A stretch of DNA of 64,000 nt from Rhodoferax antarcticus ANT.BR (GTDB taxonomy: Bacteria; Pseudomonadota; Gammaproteobacteria; Burkholderiales; Burkholderiaceae_C), in the NCBI RefSeq assembly GCF_001938565.1, contig NZ_MSYM01000013.1:559496-623495 (forward strand), in the 5' to 3' direction. The notes under the pieces are model-generated. The model saw only the letters and a program-made list of their open reading frames with translations. It made no database searches and had not been told where the DNA came from. The translations under genes were made by a program, and so were the position numbers. Positions 53,287 through 63,135 of this stretch are shown here, one piece after another. Position 1 is the stretch's first letter, and each line of letters opens with the position of its first letter.

Positions 53287-55859
53287 ACAATCTCAAAATA
53301 GGCGTACGACTGGGGATTGGTTTTGCCATTAGCCTGATCATGCTGATCACCATTTCGGTGGTCAGCTACACACGGCTGGGGACGTTGAACGACAGTATCG
53401 GGACCATGACCAATGACCGGTTTCCCAAGACGGTGCAAGCTAATGACATCATTGATGCGATCAATAACATCGCGCGGCAACTGCGCAACGCTTATATTTA
53501 CTCAGGCGCAGAACAGCAAAAATCGCTGGAGGCCATTGGCCCCGAGCGAAAAGTCATTAGCGACAACCTGGAGTTGTTGGACAAGTCCGTCAAATCGGAG
53601 GCCGGCAAAGAGCTATTGAAGAAAATCGGTGTCGCGCGCACAGCCTATGTGGTTGACCAGGACAAGTTTTTGGAGCTGCTCAAGGCCGACAAGAAGGCGG
53701 AAATTGTCGCCCTCATGCAATCTGAGCTGCGCAAGTCACAAACTGACTACATGACTTCGATCAACGCATTGATCAAGTTCCAGGCCGATGCGATGACCAA
53801 GTCCGGCGAAGACGCCAATGCAATGGTCGCAGCCACCGAGCATCTGATTCTTATTCTGGGGGCCATTGCAACTGTGTTGACCGCCCTGTTTGGCTGGTTT
53901 ATCACCCGCTCGATTACGGGCCCCACCAACAAAATGGTGGAAGGTGCCAACAAGATGGCCAAGGGCGATTTTGAGTTCAAGATCGACATCGACAGCAAAG
54001 ATGAAACCGGCCAGTTGGCTACGGCAGTTCGCGCCACGCAGACGGCAGTACAAGCCATGATTGCCGATGCCAATATGCTGGCCCAAGCCGCAGTGGCCGG
54101 CAAGCTCGAAACACGGGCCGATGCCAGCAAGCACCAGGGCGACTTCCAGAAGATCGTGGCCGGTGTCAATGGCACCCTGGATGCCGTGATCGGCCCGCTG
54201 AATGTGACTGCCAAATATGTGGATGACATTTCCAAGGGTGTGATTCCACCGGTGATTACCGACAACTACAACGGCGACTTCAACCTGATCAAGAACAACC
54301 TGAATGCTGTGGTGAAGATGATGAGCGACCTGCTGGCGCAGACCGACATCATCATCAAAGGTGCTGCTGACGGCGAGTTGGATAAACGCGCCAACGCCGA
54401 CATGTTTGTGGGAGGCTGGAACAAGCTGGTGGTGGGCGTGAACGAAACGGTGACCAATATCGTCAACCCGCTGAACGTGACCGCTGATTACGTGGACAAG
54501 ATCGCCCAGGGCAATGTTCCCCCAGCCATCACCACGGTTTACAAGGGCCAGTACAACGTCATCAAGAACAACCTCAACGGGCTGATTGAAGCCACGGCGC
54601 AGCAAGCCAACGCCGCAGTGGCCATCTCCAGGGGCGATCTGACCACGGTGGTGAAGGTGCGTAGCGAGGGCGACGCGCTGGCCAAGGCGCTGATTGACGT
54701 GACCAAGGCGGTCAATAACCTGGTGGCAGATGCCAACCTGCTGTCCAAAGCCACGGTAGACGGCGACCTGACCGTGCGGGCCGATGCGAACCGGCATCAA
54801 GGCGACTTCCGCAAGGTGGTTGAGGGGCTGAATTCGGTGATGGTGGCGGTCAACACGCCGGTGGAAGAGCTGCGCAGCGTGCTGGGTGCCCTGCAAGGTG
54901 GTGACCTGACCCTGTCCATGAAGAAGAACTACGCCGGCACCTGGGACGAGCTGAAATCTGCCATGTCCAACATGCAGAAGAAGCTCGTCGAGGTGGTGAC
55001 GGATGTGAACTCGGGTGCGCAAGCCCTGTCCAGCGCCTCTGAAGAAGTGAGCGCCACAGCACAGTCACTGAGTCAAGCGGCCAGCGAACAGGCTGCCGGG
55101 GTGGAAGAAACCTCTGCGTCCATCGAACAGATGACCAGCAGCATTGCGCAAAACACCGAAAACGCCAAGATCACCGACGGCATGGCCAGCAAGGCGGCCA
55201 AGGACGCAGAAGATGGCGGTGAAGCGGTCAACGCCACGGTCGAAGCCATGAAACAGATCGCCAAGAAGATCGGCATCATCGACGACATTGCCGCGCAAAC
55301 CAACCTGCTGGCGCTTAACGCCGCGATTGAGGCTGCCCGCGCTGGCGAACACGGTAAGGGCTTTGCCGTGGTGGCCGCCGAGGTGCGCAAACTGGCAGAA
55401 CGCAGCCAGGTGGCGGCGCAGGAGATCGGTGAAGTGGCCAGCTCCAGCGTGGGCCTGGCAGAAAAGGCTGGCAAACTGCTGGCCGAGATCGTGCCCAACA
55501 TCCGCAAAACCAGCGACCTGGTGCAGGAGATCACGGCAGCCTCCACCGAGCAAAGCAGTGGCGTGGGCCAGATCAACTCGGCGGTGAGCCAGCTCAACAC
55601 CACCACGCAGCAAAACGCCTCCAGCTCCGAAGAGCTGGCCGCTACCAGCGAGGAGATGAGCAGCCAGGCTGAGCAACTGCAGCAAACCATGTCGTTCTTC
55701 AAGCTCGACAGCTCAGCCATGAGCCGGGGTGTGCCGCATCCGGTGCGCAAGAGCAGTGCCAGCAGCAAGGCCGCCAGGCCAGCGGCGGCGCGCCCGGCCC
55801 AGAGCCGTGCCATGGCGGCCGGTGAAGACCTGGATGAATCCCAGTTCACCAAGTTTTAA
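53280..55859 (+). CDS. Large methyl-accepting chemotaxis protein with poly-HAMP array
   Basis: 859 residues from the ATG at 53280 (CAGGAG before it). Membrane segment at about 10-30, a four-helix-bundle periplasmic domain (about 31-190), second segment [25 protein letters not shown], and then some 350 residues of tandem HAMP-like repeats recognisable by recurring [13 protein letters not shown] / [13 protein letters not shown] and [10 protein letters not shown] / [10 protein letters not shown]. The signalling tip [41 protein letters not shown] follows in part. An Ala/Arg/Ser-rich tail ends with [10 protein letters not shown]. It lies between cheA and cheW and should be the main receptor of this system. 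Confidence 0.94.
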   Translation: MLNNLKIGVRLGIGFAISLIMLITISVVSYTRLGTLNDSIGTMTNDRFPKTVQANDIIDAINNIARQLRNAYIYSGAEQQKSLEAIGPERKVISDNLELLDKSVKSEAGKELLKKIGVARTAYVVDQDKFLELLKADKKAEIVALMQSELRKSQTDYMTSINALIKFQADAMTKSGEDANAMVAATEHLILILGAIATVLTALFGWFITRSITGPTNKMVEGANKMAKGDFEFKIDIDSKDETGQLATAVRATQTAVQAMIADANMLAQAAVAGKLETRADASKHQGDFQKIVAGVNGTLDAVIGPLNVTAKYVDDISKGVIPPVITDNYNGDFNLIKNNLNAVVKMMSDLLAQTDIIIKGAADGELDKRANADMFVGGWNKLVVGVNETVTNIVNPLNVTADYVDKIAQGNVPPAITTVYKGQYNVIKNNLNGLIEATAQQANAAVAISRGDLTTVVKVRSEGDALAKALIDVTKAVNNLVADANLLSKATVDGDLTVRADANRHQGDFRKVVEGLNSVMVAVNTPVEELRSVLGALQGGDLTLSMKKNYAGTWDELKSAMSNMQKKLVEVVTDVNSGAQALSSASEEVSATAQSLSQAASEQAAGVEETSASIEQMTSSIAQNTENAKITDGMASKAAKDAEDGGEAVNATVEAMKQIAKKIGIIDDIAAQTNLLALNAAIEAARAGEHGKGFAVVAAEVRKLAERSQVAAQEIGEVASSSVGLAEKAGKLLAEIVPNIRKTSDLVQEITAASTEQSSGVGQINSAVSQLNTTTQQNASSSEELAATSEEMSSQAEQLQQTMSFFKLDSSAMSRGVPHPVRKSSASSKAARPAAARPAQSRAMAAGEDLDESQFTKF

Positions 55860-55871
55860 CAGGAGCCGACC

Positions 55872-56423
55872 ATGAACGCATTGGTCAAATCTGACAAAAA
55901 AGGCTTGGGTCACCAAGTCAAGGCGCAGGCGGCCGTGGAAGAAAAGCAGTACCTGACCTTCATGCTGGGGGGTGAAATGTTCTCCATCAGTATTCTCAGC
56001 ATCAAGGAAATCATCTGGTATGCCAATTTGACCGAGGTGCCGATGATGCCCGCGTGTATTCGCGGCGTGATCAACCTGCGCGGTGCGGTGGTGCCGGTGA
56101 TGGACTTGTCCAACCGCTTTGGCAAGCCGTCCACCCCAGTGGTGAAGAGCACCTGCATCGTCATCATTGAGGTGCCCACAGCGGTCGAGGGCGAGCACCA
56201 AAACATGGGTGTGGTGGTGGACTCGGTGCAGGCGGTGCTGGAGATACCAACGTCTGAGATCGAACCCGCGCCCAGTTTTGGCGCCAAGATCCGCTCTGAC
56301 TTCATTGAAGGCATTGCCAAGGTCAACGGCAAGTTTGTCATTTTGCTTAACGTCAACCGGGTGCTGTCCACTGAAGAAGTGAGCCAGATGGGGCAGGTGG
56401 CCGGTGTGGCAGACAGCCTATGA
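55872..56423 (+). CDS. cheW: Chemotaxis adaptor CheW
   Basis: 183 residues. CheW fold segments: YLTFMLGGEMFSISILSIKEII, VPMMPACIRGVINLRGAVVPVMDL, VVVDSVQAVLEIPTSEIEPAPSF and FVILLNVNRVLS. Couples receptors to CheA. It follows the large receptor gene after 12 bases. Confidence 0.95.
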   Translation: MNALVKSDKKGLGHQVKAQAAVEEKQYLTFMLGGEMFSISILSIKEIIWYANLTEVPMMPACIRGVINLRGAVVPVMDLSNRFGKPSTPVVKSTCIVIIEVPTAVEGEHQNMGVVVDSVQAVLEIPTSEIEPAPSFGAKIRSDFIEGIAKVNGKFVILLNVNRVLSTEEVSQMGQVAGVADSL

Positions 56424-56456
56424 GTCACCCTGGTGTTTGACGAAACACTATTATAT

Positions 56457-56500
56457 ATATAGCTACCAGCGCTTTATTCATAAGGGCTAGAGGCTAAAAA
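56457..56500 (+). repeat. Dispersed palindromic repeat, copy 9 (between cheW and cheR)
   Basis: Reads ATATAGCTACCAGCGCTTTA then TTCATAAGGGCTAGAGGCTA, in the 104-base cheW-cheR gap. cheR has its own AAGGAG further downstream. Confidence 0.85.
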
Positions 56501-56527
56501 AATCATAAAAATAGTCAAGGAGCGAGC

Positions 56528-57337
56528 GTGCAGACAGTTGCCATCACAGACACCGAGTTTGCCCAGTTTCAGCGTTTTATCTTCGAGGCGGCAGGCATCA
56601 CCATGGCCGACGCCAAGAAGGCGTTGGTGACCGGGCGGCTGGGCAAACGGCTGGCCGCGCATGGGTTGGACAGTTTTGGCGCCTATTTCAAGGTACTGAA
56701 ATCGGGCTTGCAGCCCGCTGAGGTACAGATGGCGGTGGATTTACTCACCACCAATGAAACTTATTTTTTTCGCGAGATCAAGCATTTTGAGTTTTTGCGC
56801 ACCCAGGCTTTGAACGAGCGCAGCCGTGCGCAGCCGTTTCGCCTGTGGAGCGCGGCCAGTTCCAGCGGTGAAGAGGCCTACAGCATGGCGATGGTGCTGG
56901 CCGACTGCATGCAGACCACACCCTGGGAGATTTTGGGCACCGACATCAGCACCCGGGTGATTGATGGCGCGCGCCGGGCGCTTTATTCCATGGAGCGTGG
57001 CAGGCATATTCCGCCTGAGTATCTGAAGCGCTTTTGCCGCAAGGGCACCGGAGCCTACGAGGGACAGTTGCTGGTGGAGCGCAGCTTGCGCAGCAGGGTC
57101 AGCTTTCGCCATGTCAACCTGAACGCGGCGCTGCCCGAATTCGGCCAATTTGACATTGTGTTTTTGCGTAATGTGATGATTTACTTCAACACTGACACCA
57201 AACGGGACGTGGTGGCGCGCGTCATTTCCACCATCAAGCCGGGGGGCTATTTTTGCGTGGGTCATTCGGAAAGCCTCAACGACATCACCCAGTCAGTGAA
57301 GATGGTGGCACCAGCGATTTACCGCAAGGCCCTTTGA
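56528..57337 (+). CDS. cheR: Chemoreceptor glutamate methyltransferase CheR
   Basis: 269 residues, start GTG at 56528. N-terminal helical domain, then DLLTTNETYFFREIKHFEFL and the SAM site LWSAASSSGEEAYSMAMVL, then GTDISTRVIDGARRALYSM and IVFLRNVMIYFN. Methylates receptor glutamates for adaptation. cheD starts one base after the stop. Confidence 0.95.
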   Translation: MQTVAITDTEFAQFQRFIFEAAGITMADAKKALVTGRLGKRLAAHGLDSFGAYFKVLKSGLQPAEVQMAVDLLTTNETYFFREIKHFEFLRTQALNERSRAQPFRLWSAASSSGEEAYSMAMVLADCMQTTPWEILGTDISTRVIDGARRALYSMERGRHIPPEYLKRFCRKGTGAYEGQLLVERSLRSRVSFRHVNLNAALPEFGQFDIVFLRNVMIYFNTDTKRDVVARVISTIKPGGYFCVGHSESLNDITQSVKMVAPAIYRKAL

Positions 57338-57338
57338 C

Positions 57339-57872
57339 ATGACCCGCCTGAAAGACCTGATGGACATCTTTCTGCAGCCCGGCGAGCTGTTTGTGGGCGA
57401 TGCTGCGTTTCAGATTCGCACCATTCTGGGGTCGTGTGTGTCGATCACTTTGTGGCACCCGCAGGCCTGCGTCGGCGGCATGTCGCATTTTTTGCTACCG
57501 ACCCGCACCGAGCCGGTGGCCGCGCAGGTGCTGGATGGTCGGTATGGTGATGAGGCCTTACGGTGGATGATGAAAGACCTGAAAGCTGCCGGTATCAACC
57601 CACGGCAATGCCAGGCCAAGATTTTTGGCGGTGGCAACATGTTTCCCGACCAAATGCGCGCAAGTGCCATCACCGTAGGTCAGCGCAACGGCGAAGCGGC
57701 GCGCCTCATGTTGCAAAACCAGGGTATCGAGGTGCTCAGCGAAAGCCTATTTGGTGTCGGCCACCGGCAAATCATTTTCAATGTCAGCAACGGCGATGTC
57801 TGGTCGCGCCAGATCAGACCGAGCCAGCTTGAAGTGGCCGCTGAAATAGCAGCCGAAAGGTGTTCATCATGA
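57339..57872 (+). CDS. cheD: Chemoreceptor glutamine deamidase CheD
   Basis: 177 residues. The catalytic Cys is in [12 protein letters not shown] and the His in [20 protein letters not shown] and the C-terminal segment GGH-like [17 protein letters not shown] follow. Deamidates specific receptor glutamines. The stop overlaps cheB by 4 bases. Confidence 0.94.
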   Translation: MTRLKDLMDIFLQPGELFVGDAAFQIRTILGSCVSITLWHPQACVGGMSHFLLPTRTEPVAAQVLDGRYGDEALRWMMKDLKAAGINPRQCQAKIFGGGNMFPDQMRASAITVGQRNGEAARLMLQNQGIEVLSESLFGVGHRQIIFNVSNGDVWSRQIRPSQLEVAAEIAAERCSS

Positions 57873-58936
57873 GTCGTATCAAGGTTTTAGTGGTGGATGA
57901 CTCGGCTGTGGTGCGCCAGGTGGTCACCAGCCAATTGGCGCAAGACCCGGAGATTGAGGTCATTGGTGCGGTGGCCGACCCGATTCTGGCGATTGCCCGC
58001 ATGAAGGTGCAGTGGCCCGACGTGATCGTGCTCGATATCGAGATGCCGCGCATGGACGGCATCACCTTCCTGAAAAAAGTCATGGCCGAGAAGCCGACAC
58101 CGGTGGTGATTTGCTCCACGCTGGTGGAGGCGGGCGCGCAAACTTCAATGGCGGCGTTGGCCGCCGGGGCGGTGGCGATCATTGCCAAACCCAAGATGGG
58201 GCTCAAGCAGTTTCTGGAAGATGCCTCACAAGACATGGTGACCGCCGTCAAAGCGGCGGCCAAAGCCAATGTGAAAGCGCTGCATGTGTCTGCCAAAAAC
58301 ACCGCTGACGTGATCATGCCCGCTGCCGACAAACATTCAGCCATGATCCAGACCACCGAGCGGGTGGTGGCACTGGGCACTTCCACTGGTGGCACGCAGG
58401 CACTTGAAGTGGTGCTGACCAGCTTGCCACGCGTGACACCGGGCATCGTCATCGTGCAGCACATGCCCGAGAAATTTACCGCAGCCTTTGCTGAGCGCCT
58501 CAACGGCCTGTGCCAGATCGAGGTGAAAGAGGCGCAAAACAACGACCGCGTCATCAACAGCCGCGCATTGATTGCCCCCGGTGGCAAACACATGCTGCTG
58601 CGCCGCACGGGTGCCCAGTATTACGTGGAGGTGATGGACGGCCCGCTGGTGAACCGGCACCGGCCGTCGGTGGATGTTTTGTTCAGATCAGTGGCCAAAT
58701 GCGCCGGGGCCAATGCGCTGGGCGTGATCATGACCGGCATGGGCGATGATGGTGCGGCAGGTTTGCTGGAGATGCGCAAGGCCGGTGCCCGCACCGTCGG
58801 GCAAGATGAGGCCAGCTGCGTGGTCTACGGCATGCCCAAGGAGGCAGTCAAGCGCGGTGGGGTGGAGAAAACTGTGCCGTTGACCGCGATTGGCAAAGAG
58901 ATCATGCAGCAGCTCTCAGGCGTGATGGTCAGATAA
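57869..58936 (+). CDS. cheB: Chemoreceptor methylesterase CheB
   Basis: 355 residues from the ATG overlapping cheD. Receiver with Asp in [17 protein letters not shown], a linker, then the esterase domain with Ser in [13 protein letters not shown], His in [11 protein letters not shown] and Asp in [12 protein letters not shown]. Removes methyl groups once phosphorylated by CheA. Last gene of the chemosensory run; hemH converges 14 bases away. Confidence 0.95.
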   Translation: MSRIKVLVVDDSAVVRQVVTSQLAQDPEIEVIGAVADPILAIARMKVQWPDVIVLDIEMPRMDGITFLKKVMAEKPTPVVICSTLVEAGAQTSMAALAAGAVAIIAKPKMGLKQFLEDASQDMVTAVKAAAKANVKALHVSAKNTADVIMPAADKHSAMIQTTERVVALGTSTGGTQALEVVLTSLPRVTPGIVIVQHMPEKFTAAFAERLNGLCQIEVKEAQNNDRVINSRALIAPGGKHMLLRRTGAQYYVEVMDGPLVNRHRPSVDVLFRSVAKCAGANALGVIMTGMGDDGAAGLLEMRKAGARTVGQDEASCVVYGMPKEAVKRGGVEKTVPLTAIGKEIMQQLSGVMVR

Positions 58937-58950
58937 GCCATTGTTTTGAC

Positions 58951-60075
58951 TTAAACCACGGCCCCTTGTGCCAGGGCGGCTGATTTGGAGGCCGCCAGGG
59001 TGGCTGCGTCAGGCAGGGTCTGGGTGGGCCAGCCTTGCAGATGCTGCTGGGTGATCTCGCCTAGCGCCTCAATCCATTGCGGTTCGTCGTTGAGGCAGGG
59101 AATGTAGTGAAACGCCTGCCCACCGGCATGCAAAAAGGCTTCACGCGCTTCCATGTTGATTTCTTCCAGGGTTTCCAGACAGTCGCAAGTGAAGGCGGGG
59201 CACACCACATCGACGCGCCTCACACCTGCTTTGCCCATCTCAATCAGCGTCGGCTCGGTGTACGGCTCCAGCCACCTGGCACGACCCAGGCGGGACTGGA
59301 AGGTGACCTTGAATTGCGCTGCGCTCAAACCGAGTTTTTCCGCCAGCAGGCGGGCAGTTTTGAAACACTCGCAGTGGTACGGGTCGCCCAGGTGCAAGGT
59401 GCGCTCTGGCACGCCATGAAAGCTCATCACCAGCACATCCGGGTGACCGTGTTCTTGCCAATAATGCTGCACACGCGCGGCCAGCGCGCCAATGTAGCGG
59501 GAATCGTCGTGGTAATGGTTGACAAAGCGCAGTTCAGGAATGCTGCGCACCTGCCCGGCCCACTGGTACACCGCGTCCCACAGGCTGGCGGTGGTGGTGG
59601 CGGAGTACTGCGGATAGGCTGGCAAGATCAGCACGCGGGTGGCGCCTTCGGCCTTCAGGGCATCAAGCTGGCTGGGAATGGAGGTGCTACCGTAGCGCAT
59701 GGCATAACGCACCACGACATCGTGTTGGTGCTTTGTCAGCCAGGCTTGCAGGCCGCGGGCCTGGTTGTCGGTCCAGACTTTCAGCGGGGAGCCCTCAAGC
59801 GACCAGATGCTGGCGTATTTGGCAGCTGACTGGGACGGGCGCAAGCGCAACACCACACCATGCAGCAGTACCAGCCAGATCAGGCGGGGAATTTCCACCA
59901 CCCGCGGGTCACTCAAAAACTCGGCGAGAAAACGTTTGACATCTTTTGTGCTGGAGGTATCTGGCGTGCCTAGATTGCAATACAACACGCCGGTGCGAGG
60001 GACTTGCCCGTGGGCATAAGGGTGCTCTACAGCGTAAGGAGGGGAGAAAACAGGCATCCCCGTATTTTCGCCCAC
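58951..60075 (-). CDS. hemH: Ferrochelatase
   Basis: HemH inserts iron into protoporphyrin IX, the last step of haem synthesis. 374 residues. Family segments: GVLYCNLGTPDTSSTKDVKRFLAEFLSDPRV in part, the active-site His in VMSFHGVPERTLHLGDPY, and VDVVCPAFTCDCLETLEEI with the conserved acidic residues. Convergent with cheB and preceded by the acylase gene on the same strand. Confidence 0.95.
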   Translation of the reverse strand: MGENTGMPVFSPPYAVEHPYAHGQVPRTGVLYCNLGTPDTSSTKDVKRFLAEFLSDPRVVEIPRLIWLVLLHGVVLRLRPSQSAAKYASIWSLEGSPLKVWTDNQARGLQAWLTKHQHDVVVRYAMRYGSTSIPSQLDALKAEGATRVLILPAYPQYSATTTASLWDAVYQWAGQVRSIPELRFVNHYHDDSRYIGALAARVQHYWQEHGHPDVLVMSFHGVPERTLHLGDPYHCECFKTARLLAEKLGLSAAQFKVTFQSRLGRARWLEPYTEPTLIEMGKAGVRRVDVVCPAFTCDCLETLEEINMEAREAFLHAGGQAFHYIPCLNDEPQWIEALGEITQQHLQGWPTQTLPDAATLAASKSAALAQGAVV

Positions 60076-60118
60076 TGCGGCGGTTCCCGGTGCTTGTGAC
60101 GTATTTAAGCCGGACGCG

Positions 60119-62524
60119 TTAGCGTTTGGCGGGCTGCAGCGTCAGGATGCTGCGGGTGTTGGCGGCCACGTCGGCCTCAATGAGGTATTCCTGCACGTAC
60201 CCGCCCACCGCATAGGCGTCGGCCTGGTCTTGGTAATGCCGGTCAAACAATACGCCGCTTTGCCCCACCGGGTTGATGCCGCGCGCCTGGCCGGGCTGGG
60301 CAAAGTCAATGATGCGCCGGGTAGACGGGCCATAGGCCACCGCCCAGGGGGCCGGGCCAATCGCTGTGGACTGGTTGTTGGGCACCTCACGGCCACCTGG
60401 CATCTCGAACGGGCCCACGTTAAAGAACCAGTCCAGCGGCCATTGCGAGGCCAGTGGATGCTTGTGCGTCAGGGTGTGGGCGCGGCCCCAGCCCCAGTCG
60501 TTGGGGCTCTTGCCCAAGGTCTCTTTCAGGTGTGCGATGCTGGCGCGCCAAGCGACGGCGACGATATCCTTGCGTGACTCAACCTTTTTTGTCTTGACGT
60601 TATCCCACCACACCGACTCTGCATCTTCGGCCAGCCGGGGCAGTGCCAGGTCCAGCGCGCGGGTGCCGAGCAGGTTTTTGAACTGCATCTCGCCAAGCTC
60701 ATCAGCCATCGTGGCTTGGGTCAGCTCATACAGAAACTGGGTGAAGACGGTGGGCGGAATGTTCAGCGGGGTGTATTGGCCGTCCCACAGGCTCAGGCTG
60801 TCAAACACCGAGCGCTCCAGCGGGTCGCGCACCACCTCACTGAGTACCGGCAGCAGCGGCTTGAGCACCCGCCAGTAATAGGCGGTCTGGGTGCTGAGCT
60901 GCAGCGACTGGCTGTTGAGCGCGTTCCACTGGATCGTGTTGTCAGCCAGCCGGTCTTCCAGTGCCTGCGCCCGGTCATGCAGGTTGTAGTAGCCCGCTAC
61001 CGGCAGGCCGCTGCTGGCGAGTGGTTGCTGGTTGGCTGAAACGATGTAGCCGCGTGGCGGATTTTCTTCCTGTGGGTTGTCACTGAAGCGGTAAAAACCC
61101 AGCTTGTCAGACTCTTCTTCTTCACCGTCTAGGATGAACATCGGCCTCACCCCGGCCGCACGGATCGGCAATTTGGCTGCGGCCCAGTAGCCGATGTCGC
61201 CATCGGCGCTGGCCCAGACGATGTTCAGCCCGGGGGCGTGGATCTTGCTGGCGGCTTGTCTGGCCTTGGGCAGGGTGTTGGCCCGGTTGAGTTCGTAAAA
61301 GGCGTCCAGCACCGGGTTCTCGGTTTCCAGGAACGCCCACCACATGGCCAGCGGCTTGTCGCCCAGGCTGTCGCTAAAGGCGCTGTTGAGTAACGGGCCT
61401 TGCGGTGCGCGCTGCAGCGTCAGAGTGACGGGTTTTGCGTCCTTGACCTTGATGATTTCCTGGGTGGTTTGTAGATCGACCCATTCACCCAGGTGCCCTA
61501 CCTGATTCGGGTTGTTCGGGTTGATGCGCAGGCTGATCAGGTCAAGATCATCGTTCTGGAACATGGTCAGGCTCCAGCCAAACTGGCTGTTGTGCCCCAG
61601 CAGCGCGGAAGAATTGAGCGCCTGAAAATGCCCGTACAGCTCAAAGCCCGGCGCGCTCAAGTGCGCCTCGTACCAGACTGAGGGCACAGAAAACCCAATG
61701 TGCGGGTCGCCCGCCAGCAGCGGCTTGCCGCTGGAGCTGCGCTGGCCCGACACCGCCCAGGCATTGCTGCCCTCAAACAGCGGTACACCGGCCAGGTCCT
61801 GCACTTCACGGCTGGCCTGCGCCAACTGGGCCAAGCCCTGCCAGTCGGGTTTGGCAGCGGCAGTGGGTTGCTGATTCAGCACGCCCAGCGGGTGCCACTC
61901 AAGGTCAAAAATGTGCAGGTAGTCTGCGCCCAACTCATCGCGCACGTAGGTCAGCACTGGCTCGGTTTTGAAGGCTGCGGCAAAGCTGTAGGCCAGGTAG
62001 CCCGAAACCGCTACGGTGTCTGCCAGGGTAAAGGGCCGCTTGGGAATACCTATCAAATCAAATTCCATTGGGGCCGGGTGGCTGGCCTGGTATTGGTTGA
62101 CGCCGTCCAGATAAGCCAGCTGGGCCTTCACTGCCGGGCTCTGCGGGTCTAGCGCCGCGGCCACCTTGGCAGCGTGCTCGCGCAGGCGCAAGGTGCGAAA
62201 TAGCCGGTCAACCTTGACCAGCTTGGGGCCCAGCACCTCGGCCAACTCGCCTTGGGCCAGGCGGCGCACCATCTCCATTTGAAACAGCCGGTCTTGCGCA
62301 TGCACATAGCCCAGCGCCCGGTACAGGTCGGCCTCGTTGCTCGCCTTGATGTGCGGTACGCCGCGCTCGTCATAACGCACACTGACCGGGGCACTGAGTT
62401 GCGTCAGGCTCAGTTCACCCGCGCGTTGCGGCCATTTGCTGGAAACATACCAAAACCCACCCCCCAAGGCCAGCAGCATCAAGGCCAGCAGCAGCCCTGC
62501 GATGATCTTCAGGGTCAATTTCAT
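60119..62524 (-). CDS. Penicillin acylase-family (Ntn) amidohydrolase
   Basis: 801 residues from the ATG at 62524; the frame opens 31 codons earlier without support. A signal-anchor helix (TLKIIAGLLLALMLLALGGGFWYV) sends it to the periplasm. RDERGVPHIKAS-like entry YDERGVPHIKASNEADLYRA, alpha-chain RLFQMEMVRRLAQGELAEVLG, and the autocleavage site before the catalytic Ser in FEGSNAWAVSG; later the oxyanion residue region and TRRIIDFAQ. Related enzymes cleave penicillins, cephalosporin side chains or acyl-homoserine lactones; the natural substrate here is unknown. Confidence 0.92.
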   Translation of the reverse strand: MKLTLKIIAGLLLALMLLALGGGFWYVSSKWPQRAGELSLTQLSAPVSVRYDERGVPHIKASNEADLYRALGYVHAQDRLFQMEMVRRLAQGELAEVLGPKLVKVDRLFRTLRLREHAAKVAAALDPQSPAVKAQLAYLDGVNQYQASHPAPMEFDLIGIPKRPFTLADTVAVSGYLAYSFAAAFKTEPVLTYVRDELGADYLHIFDLEWHPLGVLNQQPTAAAKPDWQGLAQLAQASREVQDLAGVPLFEGSNAWAVSGQRSSSGKPLLAGDPHIGFSVPSVWYEAHLSAPGFELYGHFQALNSSALLGHNSQFGWSLTMFQNDDLDLISLRINPNNPNQVGHLGEWVDLQTTQEIIKVKDAKPVTLTLQRAPQGPLLNSAFSDSLGDKPLAMWWAFLETENPVLDAFYELNRANTLPKARQAASKIHAPGLNIVWASADGDIGYWAAAKLPIRAAGVRPMFILDGEEEESDKLGFYRFSDNPQEENPPRGYIVSANQQPLASSGLPVAGYYNLHDRAQALEDRLADNTIQWNALNSQSLQLSTQTAYYWRVLKPLLPVLSEVVRDPLERSVFDSLSLWDGQYTPLNIPPTVFTQFLYELTQATMADELGEMQFKNLLGTRALDLALPRLAEDAESVWWDNVKTKKVESRKDIVAVAWRASIAHLKETLGKSPNDWGWGRAHTLTHKHPLASQWPLDWFFNVGPFEMPGGREVPNNQSTAIGPAPWAVAYGPSTRRIIDFAQPGQARGINPVGQSGVLFDRHYQDQADAYAVGGYVQEYLIEADVAANTRSILTLQPAKR

Positions 62525-62632
62525 GGCGTGCTTGCGAAAAATGTCCGGTTCATGGCTGCATGATAAAGGGCGGTTTGCCGATGCCGGGGTCGTCCTCGGC
62601 ATAATTTGCTGCTTCATTCACAGGAGATCTTT

Positions 62633-62958
62633 ATGAGCTTGTTTGATTCTGAGCGCAGTCAACAGCCATGTGCAACAGCAAGGCGGCATCGCCAATGTGT
62701 TGAGCCGTTTGCTGGCCAACAATGGCGCCAATCCAGCCGATCTCGGGGGACCAGCTCTTGCAGGTGCTCGGCGGTGACCTGATGGGCAAAGCCGCTGGCC
62801 AGCTCGGCATCGACCCGTCGCAGCTCAGTGCTCAACTCTCGGCCCTGCTGCCGGGCCTGGTTGACAAACTCACGCCCAACGGCGCCATACCCCAGGGCGG
62901 TTTGGGCAATACCGGCGATTTGATGGGCTTGCTGGGCGGCTTGCTGCAACAGCGTTAA
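62633..62958 (+). pseudogene. YidB/DUF937-family gene with two frameshifts
   Basis: The ATG at 62633 has a strong AGGAGATC and starts MSLFDS. Then the frame must shift near 62651 to read SAVNSHVQQQGGIANVLSRL, and again near 62733 to read QPISGDQLLQVLGGDLMGKA to the TAA at 62958. The reassembled protein matches the YidB family of unknown function, in a short form. The first break could be loss of one TTCTG repeat unit, the second one surplus C. Both may be real decay or sequencing errors. Confidence 0.75.
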
Positions 62959-63002
62959 CTTGCATGCATCAAATCCACCCCGAAGCATGAAAAATTCGTC
63001 TC

Positions 63003-63074
63003 GTCACTGCGAGCGTAGCGTGGCAGTCCATGCAGTACGGGGGGCATGGATTGCTTCACCTCGTTCGCAATGAC
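63003..63074. repeat. Interspersed nested-palindrome repeat (GTCATTGCG family), copy B
   Basis: GTCACTGCGAGC at one end and CGCAATGAC at the other, with GGCAGTCCATG / CATGGATTGC inside. A diverged relative of the element at 13495-13579, here between the yidB-like pseudogene and hpnE. Confidence 0.75.
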
Positions 63075-63135
63075 GACTGTATTTCACGTTAAGTTTTAAC
63101 TGCCCACCGATTGATCGCAGCGAGGTAACTGCAAG

